A stretch of 18,311 nt of DNA from a bacterium (GCA_021372515.1 JAJFUG010000101.1:1-18311), one strand, 5' to 3'. Shown: positions 7,131-15,880, counted from the stretch's first letter. Notes: generated from the letters alone by a model not told the origin. Made by a program: numbers and translations.

Positions 7131-7577
7131 GTGAAAATGCAAACTCAAGAAGACACTGTCACAAAGGTTGAGAAAATGAAGCACGGTTTGAACATCATGT
7201 TGATAGACGATGACGAGGGCTGTCTTAAGGTGATGAGCCGCGCGCTCGAGCTGTTCAAGTTCAACAACCGCCAGTTCAACAGCCCCAGCCGGGCGATCGA
7301 GGCTTTCCGCAATGGGGACTTTAACCTGGTGGTTACGGATTTCAAAATGGGGGAGATGGACGGTTTGGAGGTCATTAAGCAGATCAAGAAGATCGACCCG
7401 CGGATACGGGTGATCATGTTGACCGGACTGACCGGCGCCAACAGTCAATCCAGGGCGGAGGACATAGGAGTGTACGCCTATTTCCCGAAACCTCTCGACA
7501 TGAAGACATTTCTGGGCACCATATCCCGCTTGGAGGAAGAGATAGTGGCCGGCCGCATGGAGAATTTCAAGGAGTGA
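7131..7577 (+). CDS. Single-domain response regulator (CheY-like receiver)
   Basis: A 148-residue protein made of one receiver domain (about 20-142) with no output domain. Acidic residues D26-D28 precede phospho-acceptor D70 ([12 protein letters not shown]). T98 (MLTGL) and K120 (YFPKPLD) complete the active site, so it should be phosphorylated normally. The 19-residue N-terminal extension is charged and probably unstructured. It sits just before an MCP gene in the same orientation and probably the same transcript, so it may carry signal from the chemoreceptor, or from one of the kinases here, to an unseen target. Alternatively it is a phosphate sink or diguanylate-type adaptor; the sequence cannot decide. 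No cheA, cheW, cheR or cheB is in the window. Confidence 0.93.
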   Translation: MKMQTQEDTVTKVEKMKHGLNIMLIDDDEGCLKVMSRALELFKFNNRQFNSPSRAIEAFRNGDFNLVVTDFKMGEMDGLEVIKQIKKIDPRIRVIMLTGLTGANSQSRAEDIGVYAYFPKPLDMKTFLGTISRLEEEIVAGRMENFKE

Positions 7578-7653
7578 ACTCGAACCAGAGCTTAGTTTGA
7601 CGATGTATGTCAAGTTTCGGCGGCTGGCAAAAACCGGAGTTATCGGGGGAATC

Positions 7654-10233
7654 ATGGACATCAAAAAGCGACTCGGTACAAAGATATGTGGCGGTTTCGG
7701 TACTCTTATCCTCGTGGCGTTGTTACTCGGGTCGATGGCGGTCTGGAACATGAGCCGTGTCGGACGTGAATCGCGTATTCTCAACCGGGAGTATATTCCG
7801 GAGGTGACACTGGCCAACGCCCTGGAGCGCAACTGGCATGGCACAATGCTCGGCATGCGCAGCTATGCGCTTTCGAGTGATAAAAAGTACCTGGATGAGA
7901 GCCGGGCCAGCCTGGACGAGGTGAAAAAAAACCTCCAGAAAGCGGATGAACTCGGGAAAGCCTCGACAAACCTGGGCGGATTTGTCGAGTCCAACACTGC
8001 GATACAGAATGGTGTGTCTGAATATGAAAACCTCGCCGAACAGTCGGGAAACAAGCTTGAGGAAATGGAAAAAATCCGGGGGAGGCTTAAAGATGCAGCC
8101 GCCCTGTACGTGGAAAACTGCGGCCAGTTCCATGAGGACCAGGAGCGGATGCTGCGCGAGGAAATGGATAAAGGGCTCGGCGCGGCCAAGCTGAAAGAAC
8201 GCTTGCACAAGCTCAACCTGGTCGATGAGGTCGATGAGATGGGCGCCGAGATCCGAACGGCGGTCCTCGAGGCCGAGATAATACGTGATGATGCGCCGGT
8301 CCTGGCCGCCGCCGCTAAGTTCGACCAGATCAACCAGAGGCTGGACGAGTTGCAGGGCATCACCCGCCAGCAGGTCAACCTGGACCAGATACGGACCATC
8401 CGGACCTCGCTGGATGACTATCGCCGCGAGACGAAGGCATTGACCGACGACTGGCTCGAACTCACCCGTCTCACCCAGGCGCGCACAGCAACGGCCAACG
8501 CGGTGCTGGAGTCGGTCCAGGCCCAGGCCAGTCAAGGCCTGGAAAGAACGGTCAAGGTGGCCGATCTGGCCGACACTTCGCTCCATTCGTCCTCTTTCAT
8601 CATGGTTATCGGTCTGGTGGCGGCCCTGGTGGTGGGCCTGGTGCTGGCCTGGAAGCTCACCTGCATGATCACCCGCCCGGTGGGAGAACTCACCCGTATC
8701 GCCGGATCGATCGCCGAGGGCGACCTGAGCGAGAAGATCGACATCCAGCGTGAGGATGAGGTCGGGATGCTGGCCGATTCGTTCCGCAAGATGCAGCAGG
8801 CTCTGAACGACAAGGCCCTGGCCTCGGAACACATCGCCAACGGCGACCTTTCGGTCGAGGTGCGGGTCGCCTCGGAGCGGGATGTCCTGGGCAAGGCGAT
8901 GGTCCGGATGGTGGAGAGCCTCAAGGCGATGAACAGCGAGGTTTCGGGACTGACCCGGGCGGCGCTGAAAGGCGACTTGGACGTGCGGGCCGAAACGGGA
9001 CGTCACCGCGGCGAATACTCAAGCATCATCAAGGGCATCAACGACCTGCTCGAAGCCATAGTCAATCCGATCCGCGAGGCGGCAGCGGTCCTGGCCGCGG
9101 CTTCCGACAAGGACCTGACCAACCGGGTGAACGGGACTTTCAGCGGCCAGCTCGATGAGTTCAAGAACAACATCAACTCGACCATCGGATCGCTGGGGGA
9201 GGCCCTGGTCCAGGTGTCCGAGGCGGTCGAGCAGGTCAATGCCGCCAGCACCCAGATCTCCTCGGGCAGCCAGAGCCTGGCCCAGGGGGCGAACGAGCAG
9301 GCCAGCGCGCTGGAGGAGATTTCGGCCAGTCTCGAACAAATGTCATCCATGACCCGCCAGAACGCGGACAACGCGCATCAGGCGAAAGAGCTGTCGCTCG
9401 ATTCGCGGCAGTCGGCAGAGGAGGGCCAGAGGGCGATGCAGAAAATGGTCGAGGCCATCGACCGGATCAAGGCCTCTTCCGACGAGACGGCCAAGATCGT
9501 GAAGACCATCGATGAGATCGCTTTCCAGACCAACCTTCTGGCCCTGAACGCCGCGGTCGAGGCGGCCCGGGCCGGGGATGCGGGCAAGGGCTTCGCCGTG
9601 GTGGCCGAGGAAGTGCGCTCCCTGGCGCAGCGCAGCGCCGAGGCGGCCAAGAACACGGCCCAGATGATCGATGATTCGGTCAGGAACGCCGAAAACGGCG
9701 TGAACATCACTTCCGAGGTGGCCTCCGCCCTGGGCAAGATTGCCGCCAGCGCCTCTAAAACCAACGAGTTGATCTCCGAAATAGCCAGCGCCGCCAAAGA
9801 GCAGTCTCAGGGAATCGAGCAGGTGAACGTCGCGGTCTCCAGGCTGGACGAGGTCACGCAGAGCAACGCCTCCAATTCCGAGGAAAGCGCCAGTGCGGCC
9901 GAGGAGCTTAACAGTCAGTCATCGGAGCTGCATCACATGCTGGCCGAGTTCAAGCTGGATTGGAACGGGGACGCGAATGCGCGTCAGGGTTCGCCGCAGA
10001 GGCGGCCGCGCGAGTCGAAGAACGGCATGCAGGCGGCCAACCGGCTGCCCGAGGCTGCGGTGGAAACGGCAGGTCAGGCACGGCCTGTTCCGGGGACACT
10101 GGTGAAGGCCCCGAAAAACGGCAACGGTGGCGGGAAGAATGGCAACGGTGGCGGCAGCAATGGCAACGGGGGCCTGAAATCGGCCGCCCGGGCGCTGATA
10201 CCGCTGAATGAGGAGGATTTCAAGAATTTCTGA
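7654..10233 (+). CDS. Methyl-accepting chemotaxis protein with tandem HAMP-like repeats
   Basis: An 859-residue chemoreceptor from ATG 7654 (MDIKKRLG, a typical MCP start before TM1). In-frame starts at 7597 (TTG) and 7603 (ATG) would add 19 or 17 residues. TM1 is about 10-31. A wholly helical periplasmic sensor of about 280 residues follows; that is longer than a simple four-helix bundle and closer to HBM-type sensors. TM2 is about 314-336. A HAMP domain begins at about 338 ([19 protein letters not shown]), followed by at least two further HAMP-like units ([10 protein letters not shown] and [10 protein letters not shown]). The signalling hairpin tip at about 618-655 has the invariant core ([20 protein letters not shown] then [18 protein letters not shown]). 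The C-terminus is a Gly/Asn-rich linker followed by EEDFKNF. It should signal to CheA/CheW encoded elsewhere. The ligand is unknown. Confidence 0.95.
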   Translation: MDIKKRLGTKICGGFGTLILVALLLGSMAVWNMSRVGRESRILNREYIPEVTLANALERNWHGTMLGMRSYALSSDKKYLDESRASLDEVKKNLQKADELGKASTNLGGFVESNTAIQNGVSEYENLAEQSGNKLEEMEKIRGRLKDAAALYVENCGQFHEDQERMLREEMDKGLGAAKLKERLHKLNLVDEVDEMGAEIRTAVLEAEIIRDDAPVLAAAAKFDQINQRLDELQGITRQQVNLDQIRTIRTSLDDYRRETKALTDDWLELTRLTQARTATANAVLESVQAQASQGLERTVKVADLADTSLHSSSFIMVIGLVAALVVGLVLAWKLTCMITRPVGELTRIAGSIAEGDLSEKIDIQREDEVGMLADSFRKMQQALNDKALASEHIANGDLSVEVRVASERDVLGKAMVRMVESLKAMNSEVSGLTRAALKGDLDVRAETGRHRGEYSSIIKGINDLLEAIVNPIREAAAVLAAASDKDLTNRVNGTFSGQLDEFKNNINSTIGSLGEALVQVSEAVEQVNAASTQISSGSQSLAQGANEQASALEEISASLEQMSSMTRQNADNAHQAKELSLDSRQSAEEGQRAMQKMVEAIDRIKASSDETAKIVKTIDEIAFQTNLLALNAAVEAARAGDAGKGFAVVAEEVRSLAQRSAEAAKNTAQMIDDSVRNAENGVNITSEVASALGKIAASASKTNELISEIASAAKEQSQGIEQVNVAVSRLDEVTQSNASNSEESASAAEELNSQSSELHHMLAEFKLDWNGDANARQGSPQRRPRESKNGMQAANRLPEAAVETAGQARPVPGTLVKAPKNGNGGGKNGNGGGSNGNGGLKSAARALIPLNEEDFKNF
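10114..10173 (+). repeat. 21-nt tandem repeat encoding Gly/Asn linker of the MCP
   Basis: Almost three copies of a 21-nt unit coding (K/S)NGNGGG. It forms a flexible tail between the signalling domain and the final DFKNF. Slippage could vary the linker length between strains. Confidence 0.85.
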
Positions 10234-10266
10234 GCTGGAATTGAAGCGGCACAGGGGAGGCACTGT

Positions 10267-10365
10267 TTGACACGGATGTGGAACAGTCGCTGCCGGGGGC
10301 GGGACAAACGGCTCCGCAGGTACTTAAATAAACTCAAGGAGACTGGCCATCCGTACACGATCTGA
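10267..10365 (+). CDS. Possible 32-residue basic small protein
   Basis: TTG 10267 (or ATG 10276) to TGA 10363. GGGAGG lies at a good distance before the TTG. From the ATG the product is MWNSRCRGRDKRLRRY followed by LNKLKETGHPYTI, rich in Arg and Lys. It lies directly after the MCP and before its terminator, so it would be the last cistron of that transcript. It matches no family I know and could be chance. Confidence 0.25.
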   Translation: MTRMWNSRCRGRDKRLRRYLNKLKETGHPYTI

Positions 10366-10424
10366 ACTTGGGAAGCGGGGAGGGAACCCCTCAATCAGCT
10401 CTCCTCTTTAGCTCCAACCCAGCA

Positions 10425-10470
10425 AACGGGGCGTCGATGGAAGGATTGTCGGCGCCCCGTTGATATTTTT
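10425..10470 (+). terminator. Probable terminator after MCP unit
   Basis: AACGGGGCG (10425-10433) pairs perfectly with CGCCCCGTT (10453-10461) around a 19-nt loop. GATATTTTT follows. The T-run is short and slightly displaced, but stem strength and location fit a terminator. Confidence 0.7.
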
Positions 10471-10536
10471 GTCATGATTAATGTCATTACTGTGATAAAC
10501 ACTGCGATATTGATATTATGGTCGGTAAATTAATTG

Positions 10537-10565
10537 TTGACAACCGGGTTTAATCCGGGTGTAAT
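10537..10565 (+). promoter_or_regulatory. Sigma-70 promoter of hybrid kinase gene
   Basis: TTGACA (10537-10542), a 17-bp spacer and TGTAAT (10560-10565). The spacer holds two direct copies of CCGGGT separated by 5 bp (10544-10549 and 10555-10560), a possible regulator site. The start would fall near 10572, at the foot of a small hairpin. Confidence 0.72.
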
Positions 10566-10749
10566 CGTTCGGGCTGCACTTTACAGCCCACTTGGTAAAA
10601 AGTAGATTGATTAAGTTATATTTTTCAGTTTGGGCCGGGGGATCATTCTGCATAGAACGAAAGCCCACAGCCGTACCGGTCAAGGAGAAGCGGATCGGCG
10701 AGTCGAATGTGATGCGGCGTCTCAGTCGCAGCATACCGAGGGGTGAAAC

Positions 10750-13700
10750 ATGACAGACAAGCCTGAACGTCAAGAACCTCATGGTTTGAACCAGGCTGAT
10801 CTTATTGCGAGACTCAAGCGGACCGGGGAAGAACTGGCTTCGCTCCGTTCGCTCTACAGGAACTCGGTTGAGGAACTGGACAGGAGCAACAGAACGCGGC
10901 CCTCAATCCGGGCGGTAAAACGCGTGCCCGAGGTCCAGCTCGACCGGAAGTTGCGAATCGTCGATTACAGTGGCGATATGTTCCTGATCGAACAGGAGGT
11001 TGCGGCGCTGGCCGCCGCCAAAGCCCCCCTTGCCAGCCTGATCGGCGACACGGCCGCCGTCCGGGTCAAATCCCATCTGGATAGAATCGACAGCCAGTAC
11101 GCACGGCAGTCCTTTCCGGATGAGGGCTGGGCCCTGCGCTACCAGGGCCCCGGTGCAGTCTCAGAGCTGGGTTCGTTCTGGCGGCCGCAGGTTGACGGCG
11201 GTTGCCGCGGCTGGCAGGTGATGGCCTCGGACAGCGGGCTGTCCATCTGCCACGCTCCACACCCGGAAACGGAACGCGACTGTTGTCTGATGTCGGAGCA
11301 GGAATTCGGGGGGGCGAGCGAGGACGTGAAGCTGGCGTTCGTGATCCGCACGCCCGGGGACCCGCAGTCGATCCAAGGCCTGACGGTGATACTATCGGGC
11401 GCATCGGCCGAGGGGAACACTCCGCTGGTTGAGGCCGGGTACGCTTTCTGCTGCGGCTTGTCAGGCAACAGGGCATTCGGCATCCAGCGCCAGTCGGACA
11501 ATACCGCCAGGTGTGAGGCGGCCCTGGAGCCGGGGCGGGAATATGTTGTGACAGCCGAGAGAGTGGGGGGCTGGCTGCGGCTGAAAGTGGCTGAACACCC
11601 TGGAGGCCGTTCCGTTGTCGAGTTGAGAGGCATGGATTCGGATGCAGTCTACGGTAAGCACAACCATGTCGGGTTCGCCGCTTTCTCGGGCCGGGCCGAA
11701 ATCAGGGATGTCCGGATCTTCACCCGGCCCTCCGCGCACCCGATATCGGATTTCCAGATACCCTTTGATTGTAAAGTTGAGCTCGGCTCGCACCGAGCGC
11801 CGCGGTTCTTGCGTCTGCGGCTCAGGCAGGACGCACTGTCGCAACATATCGGGCTGATGTTCGAGGAAATGCCGGAAACGTCTCCGCTGGAACACGCTCC
11901 GGCGCAGGAGCGGGCGCATTTGACCTCGATATTCGACAGTATCAACGAGCCAATCTACGCCATCGATATAAACACTTTCGAGGTGCTGTATGTCAACCGC
12001 TACCTGCGGGACCTGCTGGGCCATGATCCGGTGGGCAAGCCCTGCTACAGCGTTTTGCAGAGCTTTTCGGAGCCCTGTGAGTTCTGCACTAACGAGCAGG
12101 TCAAAAAGCTGGCTGGAATCCCGCTGAAATGGGAGCAGTACAACCGGAAACTGCACCGTCATTTCCTGATCACCGACCGGCTGATCAACTGGCCGGACGG
12201 CCGTGAGGCGCGTTTGGAACTGGCCATTGACACGACCCAGCAGAAAAGGGCGGAAAAGTCTCTGCGGGAAAGCGAAAACCGGTATAAGACTATCTACGAA
12301 AAAACTCTGAACCCCATCATTATTGTGGACATGAATGGGATTATATTCGATTGCAACCGGGCCGCTTCGGCCTTTCTGGAAATGTCCCGGGAGGGACTGA
12401 AAAAGAAAAGTCTCTTCGCCTTCCTGTGTAACGGTGACCACATGGTGGCTGTGATCGGCCAGCCGGCCCGGCTCTGGAAACGGGGCCAGGTTGTGGAAGC
12501 GGTTTTCCAAGTGAACGGCAAGCGGAAACTGCTCGACCTGGCGCTCGCTCCGGTCAGGATAGGCAACCGGAAACTGGTTCTCGGGGTGGGCCGCGACATC
12601 ACGGCCCGCAAAGAGGCGGAACAGGCCCTGGCGGCGGAGAAAGAGCGCTTGGCCGTGACTCTGACCAGCATCGGGGATGCCGTGATCGCCACCAACCGCG
12701 AGGGACTGGTTTCGTTGCTGAACCCTGTGGCCGAGAGCCTCACCGGCTGGAAGCAGGAGGAGGCGGCCGGCCAGCCGCTGGAGAAGGTATTCAGGATAAT
12801 CAACGAGAATACGCGGCAGGCGGTGGAAAACCCGGTGTCGCGAGTGTTGCGCGAAAGCCACGTGATCGGGCTGGCCAACCACACTGTCCTGTGCTCCAGG
12901 GATGGCCGGGAGTTCGCCATCGCCGACAGCGGGGCTCCGATCTGCGATACCGGACAGAGGATTGTCGGAGTGGTCCTGGTTTTCCGCGATGTCACCCAGC
13001 AAAGGAAGATGGAGGAGGAAATCCAGAAAGCCGCCCGGATCGAGTCGCTGGGCACATTGGCCGGCGGGATAGCCCACGATTTCAACAACATCCTCACCTC
13101 GATCATCGGCAACATTTCTCTGGCCCGGATAATGGTCGAGACCCAGCCGCGCCTGCTCGACATCTTGCAGGAGGCCGAAAAAGCCGGGTTCCGGGCGCGC
13201 GACCTCACCCAGCAGTTGCTGACTTTCGCCCGCGGCGGCGCCCCGGTCAAGGAAAAGACCACCCTGACAAAGCTCCTGCACGAAACGGTCGATTTCTCTC
13301 TGCGCGGGACCAATGTCAGAGCCGTGTATTCGATCGTCGAGGACCTCTGGTCGGTGGAGGCGGATGCGGGACAAATCAGCCAGGTGCTGAACAACCTGGT
13401 GATCAACGCCGTACAGGCCATGCCCGAGGGGGGACGTCTCAAGGTGGCGGCTGACAATGTCAGGATCGAGGGGGATGAAATGCCGCCTCTGAACGCCGGC
13501 TGTTTCATCCGGATCGAGGTGAGCGACGAGGGGATCGGTATACCGCCCGAGCACCAGGAACGCATCTTCGACCCATATTTCACCACCAAGCAGAGGGGCA
13601 GTGGACTGGGCCTTGCCACCTGCTATTCCATAATCAGGAAACACGGCGGTGCTATCGAGGTCCAGTCCAGGGTCGGGCAAGGCTCGACTTTCCGCTTTCT

Positions 13701-14160
13701 GCTGCCTGCGCTGAATGTGCCGCCGGTGAAGGCGTCGCGGGACAAGAAGGCCGGAAAGCCGGGAGTGCGACGGTTCGATGGGAAACGGGTTCTGGTGATG
13801 GACGATGAGAGCGCGGTCCGCAAGGTGGCCCGGGGGATGCTTGAAATGATGGGGCTGGAGGTGGAGGAGGCAGTGGATGGGGAAGAGGCCCAGCACAAAT
13901 ACAGAGAGTCGATCGGGGCGGGAAGGCCTTTCGACCTTGTCATCCTGGACCTGACTGTCCCGGCTGGCGCGGGCGGGCTCGAAGCGCTGAACGGCCTGAA
14001 ACTGATCCAGCCCCGGGTGTGCGCCCTGGTTTCGAGCGGCTATTCCAACGACCCGGTGATGTCGGATTACATAGCGCACGGTTTCGCCGGAAGGCTCAAG
14101 AAACCTTACGAATTCGAAAGCCTGCAGCAGGTGATCGGCCGGGTGCTGGCCGGCGGATGA
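10750..14160 (+). CDS. Hybrid sensor histidine kinase with ConA-like N-terminal domain
   Basis: A 1136-residue cytoplasmic hybrid kinase with no membrane segment. GAGGGG at 10738-10743, 6 nt upstream, fixes the ATG. Order: helical N-terminus (about 15-50); an unrecognised segment (about 60-140); a beta-rich region (about 155-327, from GWQVMASDSGLSICH to HNHVGFAAFSG and EIRDVRIF) resembling ConA-like/LamG or DUF1080 sandwiches; PAS (about 390-500) with cysteines 432, 443 and 446; PAS (about 511-625); PAS (about 632-755); HisKA with H776 in GGIAHDFNNIL; an ATPase domain with N box (QVLNNLVINAVQAM), G1 (DEGIGIP), F box (IFDPYFTTK) and G2 (GSGLGLA); and a C-terminal receiver (about 1012-1133) with D1018/D1019, phospho-acceptor D1067 and a KKPYE lysine. 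H776 should pass phosphate to D1067 or to a separate protein. It has its own promoter. The sensed signal is unknown. Confidence 0.94.
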   Translation: MTDKPERQEPHGLNQADLIARLKRTGEELASLRSLYRNSVEELDRSNRTRPSIRAVKRVPEVQLDRKLRIVDYSGDMFLIEQEVAALAAAKAPLASLIGDTAAVRVKSHLDRIDSQYARQSFPDEGWALRYQGPGAVSELGSFWRPQVDGGCRGWQVMASDSGLSICHAPHPETERDCCLMSEQEFGGASEDVKLAFVIRTPGDPQSIQGLTVILSGASAEGNTPLVEAGYAFCCGLSGNRAFGIQRQSDNTARCEAALEPGREYVVTAERVGGWLRLKVAEHPGGRSVVELRGMDSDAVYGKHNHVGFAAFSGRAEIRDVRIFTRPSAHPISDFQIPFDCKVELGSHRAPRFLRLRLRQDALSQHIGLMFEEMPETSPLEHAPAQERAHLTSIFDSINEPIYAIDINTFEVLYVNRYLRDLLGHDPVGKPCYSVLQSFSEPCEFCTNEQVKKLAGIPLKWEQYNRKLHRHFLITDRLINWPDGREARLELAIDTTQQKRAEKSLRESENRYKTIYEKTLNPIIIVDMNGIIFDCNRAASAFLEMSREGLKKKSLFAFLCNGDHMVAVIGQPARLWKRGQVVEAVFQVNGKRKLLDLALAPVRIGNRKLVLGVGRDITARKEAEQALAAEKERLAVTLTSIGDAVIATNREGLVSLLNPVAESLTGWKQEEAAGQPLEKVFRIINENTRQAVENPVSRVLRESHVIGLANHTVLCSRDGREFAIADSGAPICDTGQRIVGVVLVFRDVTQQRKMEEEIQKAARIESLGTLAGGIAHDFNNILTSIIGNISLARIMVETQPRLLDILQEAEKAGFRARDLTQQLLTFARGGAPVKEKTTLTKLLHETVDFSLRGTNVRAVYSIVEDLWSVEADAGQISQVLNNLVINAVQAMPEGGRLKVAADNVRIEGDEMPPLNAGCFIRIEVSDEGIGIPPEHQERIFDPYFTTKQRGSGLGLATCYSIIRKHGGAIEVQSRVGQGSTFRFLLPALNVPPVKASRDKKAGKPGVRRFDGKRVLVMDDESAVRKVARGMLEMMGLEVEEAVDGEEAQHKYRESIGAGRPFDLVILDLTVPAGAGGLEALNGLKLIQPRVCALVSSGYSNDPVMSDYIAHGFAGRLKKPYEFESLQQVIGRVLAGG

Positions 14161-14228
14161 AGCCCTCTGTTCCACACGAAACGCTGTCTGTGCTACAAAC
14201 CCATCCCTCTGTGCGTTAATCTTAACAC

Positions 14229-14254
14229 CGGCCGGACTCTTGTCCCCCCGGCCG
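14229..14254. other. GC-rich hairpin after hybrid kinase gene
   Basis: CGGCCGG (14229-14235) and CCGGCCG (14248-14254) are exact complements with a 12-nt loop. No T-run follows, so termination here would not be classical. Confidence 0.3.
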
Positions 14255-14266
14255 CTGGGCCGTAAA

Positions 14267-14295
14267 TTGACTTATACCGGTGTGTACGCTGTATC
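14267..14295 (+). promoter_or_regulatory. Weak candidate promoter of moaA
   Basis: TTGACT (14267-14272), a 17-bp spacer and TGTATC (14290-14295). The -35 is good and the -10 poor. If used, transcription begins near 14302, and the GTG at 14280 could not be the start codon. Confidence 0.3.
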
Positions 14296-14315
14296 ACGCT
14301 TGCCAGGGCTGGGTC

Positions 14316-15317
14316 TTGAAGGCAGACAAAGGGTTGACCGATGCGTTCGGACGGGTGCACGATTACCTGCGCCTGTCCGTGACCGACCGCTGCAATCTGG
14401 GCTGTTTCTATTGCCGTCCGCAGGGCGGTTTCAGGCCGAAGAGCGGCCGCGAGTTGCTCTCCGACCTGGAGCTGCTGCGCCTGTGTCGTATTTTCGCCGG
14501 CCTGGGGGTGGGCAAGATCAGGCTCACCGGGGGCGAGCCCCTTCTGCATCCCGCACTGCCCGAGCTTATCGAATCCCTGGGCACCATCGAGGGTGTGCGC
14601 ACCCTGGGCCTCACCACCAACGGCACCCGCCTGGCCGGATGCGCGGGCGAGCTGCGCCGCGCCGGGCTGAACCTGGTCAATGTCAGCCTGGACAGCCTGC
14701 GCCCGGAGCGTTTCAGCCGGATCACCGGACGGACAGTGGGGCACGCCGCGGTGCTGGAGGGGATAAGGGCGGCCCTGGAGGCGGGTTTCGACTGCGTGAA
14801 GCTCAACATGGTGGTCATCCGGGGGGTGAACGACGACGAGGTGACGGATTTCGCCGCTCTGGCCCGCAGTCTGCCGCTCACGGTGCGGTTCATCGAGTAC
14901 ATGCCTTTCACCGCCAACCCCTGGAAAACGGACGGTTTCGTGCCGGGAGAGGAAATCCGCCGGCGGATCGAGAGCCGGTTCAATCTGACCGGGCTGGAAC
15001 CCGGCCCGCCGGGCGGCGTGGTCAGCCGCTACTGGCGGGTGGAGGAGGGTCCCGGGCGCCTGGGGTTCATTTCGGCCCTCTCGGGCCATTCCTGCGACAA
15101 TTGCTCACGGCTGCGCCTGACCGCGGATGGGGCGCTGAAACTATGCCTGTTCTCTCCGTCCGTGGCGGACCTTCGCCGGCCACTGCGCGAGGGCGCCCCG
15201 GATGAGCAGATCGCGCGGACAATCCGGGACGCGATGCGGCTCAAGCCCGCCACGCACCCTCCGGCTGAGCAGTTAGCTGGCCTGGAGGGCCGGGTGATGA
15301 CTCAGATCGGCGGTTGA
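14316..15317 (+). CDS. moaA: GTP 3',8-cyclase MoaA (radical SAM)
   Basis: A radical SAM enzyme that makes 3',8-cyclo-GTP, the first step of molybdenum cofactor synthesis. From TTG 14316 it has 333 residues, normal for MoaA. The SAM cluster ligands are C26, C30 and C33 in DRCNLGCFYC. The GGEP motif (RLTGGEPLLHP) and the TTNGT and SLDSL segments follow. The C-terminal second-cluster cysteines are C260, C263 and C277 (CDNCSRLRLT), with the substrate-binding arginines R265 and R267. The protein ends in Gly-Gly, the tail known to be required in MoaA. The start is uncertain: GTG 14280 adds 12 residues but has no ribosome site and precedes the family's usual LTDxFGR start, while AGGG at 14305-14308 suits TTG 14316. 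A MOSC gene follows after 30 nt. Confidence 0.95.
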   Translation: MKADKGLTDAFGRVHDYLRLSVTDRCNLGCFYCRPQGGFRPKSGRELLSDLELLRLCRIFAGLGVGKIRLTGGEPLLHPALPELIESLGTIEGVRTLGLTTNGTRLAGCAGELRRAGLNLVNVSLDSLRPERFSRITGRTVGHAAVLEGIRAALEAGFDCVKLNMVVIRGVNDDEVTDFAALARSLPLTVRFIEYMPFTANPWKTDGFVPGEEIRRRIESRFNLTGLEPGPPGGVVSRYWRVEEGPGRLGFISALSGHSCDNCSRLRLTADGALKLCLFSPSVADLRRPLREGAPDEQIARTIRDAMRLKPATHPPAEQLAGLEGRVMTQIGG

Positions 15318-15347
15318 GATACAGGATCAGCCAGGGGCTATAATCTA

Positions 15348-15818
15348 TTGAAACCAAAGGGTGCTGTAACTGATGGCGGAAGGGTTGTGGCGGTCTGCAC
15401 CAGCTCGCGGCGCGGGGTGGCCAAGACTGCCGTGGCTGGCGCGTTGTTAGTCGCAGATTCAGGGATCGAGGGGGATGCCCATGCCGGCCCTGGGGAGCGT
15501 CAGGTCAGCCTGCTGGCCGGGGAGAGTATCGATGTCATGCGTGCCAGGAGCGGCATGACCCTGGAGCCGGGGGCGTTCGGCGAGAACCTTGTCACCCGCG
15601 GGATCGACCTTACCGCGCTGCAGCCCGGGGATTGCCTGGCCGCGGGCGAGGCGCTGCTGCGGATAACCCGGATCGGCAAGGAGTGCCACAGCCGCTGCGC
15701 GATCTACTACAGCGCCGGTGATTGTATCATGCCGCGCGAGGGGGTGTTCGCCGCCGTGCTCCGCGGCGGACGGGTGAAGCCGGGGGATTCCCTGACACGG
15801 GTGGTCAGCGCAGAATGA
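15348..15818 (+). CDS. MOSC-domain protein (molybdenum cofactor sulfur carrier type)
   Basis: A 156-residue stand-alone MOSC domain. Recognisable parts are GIEGDAHAGPGERQVSLL (39-56), the loop PGAFGENLVTRGIDL (74-88), and the C-terminal block GKECHSRCAIYY (110-121) followed by GDCIMPREGVF (124-134). C113, C117 and C126 are candidates for the conserved MOSC cysteine. MOSC domains are thought to handle sulfur or mature molybdenum cofactor, which agrees with moaA 30 nt upstream; the two probably form an operon. The start is TTG 15348, preceded by AGGGG. GTG 15387 is an alternative that drops a poorly conserved N-terminus. A TATAAT at 15340 is probably incidental or gives a second, near-leaderless transcript. 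Confidence 0.9.
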   Translation: MKPKGAVTDGGRVVAVCTSSRRGVAKTAVAGALLVADSGIEGDAHAGPGERQVSLLAGESIDVMRARSGMTLEPGAFGENLVTRGIDLTALQPGDCLAAGEALLRITRIGKECHSRCAIYYSAGDCIMPREGVFAAVLRGGRVKPGDSLTRVVSAE

Positions 15819-15830
15819 GCGCCGCTTCAC

Positions 15831-15859
15831 TTGACAGTTTCCGGCAGTCGCTTTATATT
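15831..15859 (+). promoter_or_regulatory. Sigma-70 promoter of tRNA-His
   Basis: TTGACA (15831-15836), a 17-bp spacer and TATATT (15854-15859). The expected start is near 15866, about 15 nt before the mature tRNA. Confidence 0.82.
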
Positions 15860-15880
15860 TTTGTGTCATTCGACTTTCAT

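Larger units (their letters stand above)
10234..10749 (+). other. 516-nt intergenic region: MCP terminator, small ORF, promoter
   Basis: Contains a possible small basic ORF (10267-10365), a terminator-like hairpin (10425-10470) and a strong promoter (10537-10565). A hairpin GGGCTG/CAGCCC (10571-10589) falls right at the expected transcript start. A leader of about 175 nt then runs to the hybrid kinase. No known riboswitch consensus was recognised. Confidence 0.6.

Noticed and set aside
10114-10173. Short repeats as a CRISPR array
   Set aside because: The 21-nt units are contiguous, in frame and code for a Gly/Asn linker; there are no spacers.
10637-10652. GG-N10-GC element before the hybrid kinase as a sigma-54 promoter
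   Set aside because: Only the GG and GC and a few other bases match; the TGGCAC half is poor, and a good sigma-70 promoter lies upstream.
10234-10749. Known riboswitch (c-di-GMP, cobalamin) in the leader
   Set aside because: Short GC-rich blocks suggested it, but no conserved core of these classes could be aligned.
11461-14175. A 904-codon open frame on the minus strand opposite the hybrid kinase (and a 499-codon one at 5450-6949)
   Set aside because: Both mirror genes with complete domain sets. Long antisense frames are expected in GC-rich coding DNA, and their translations show no recognisable domain.
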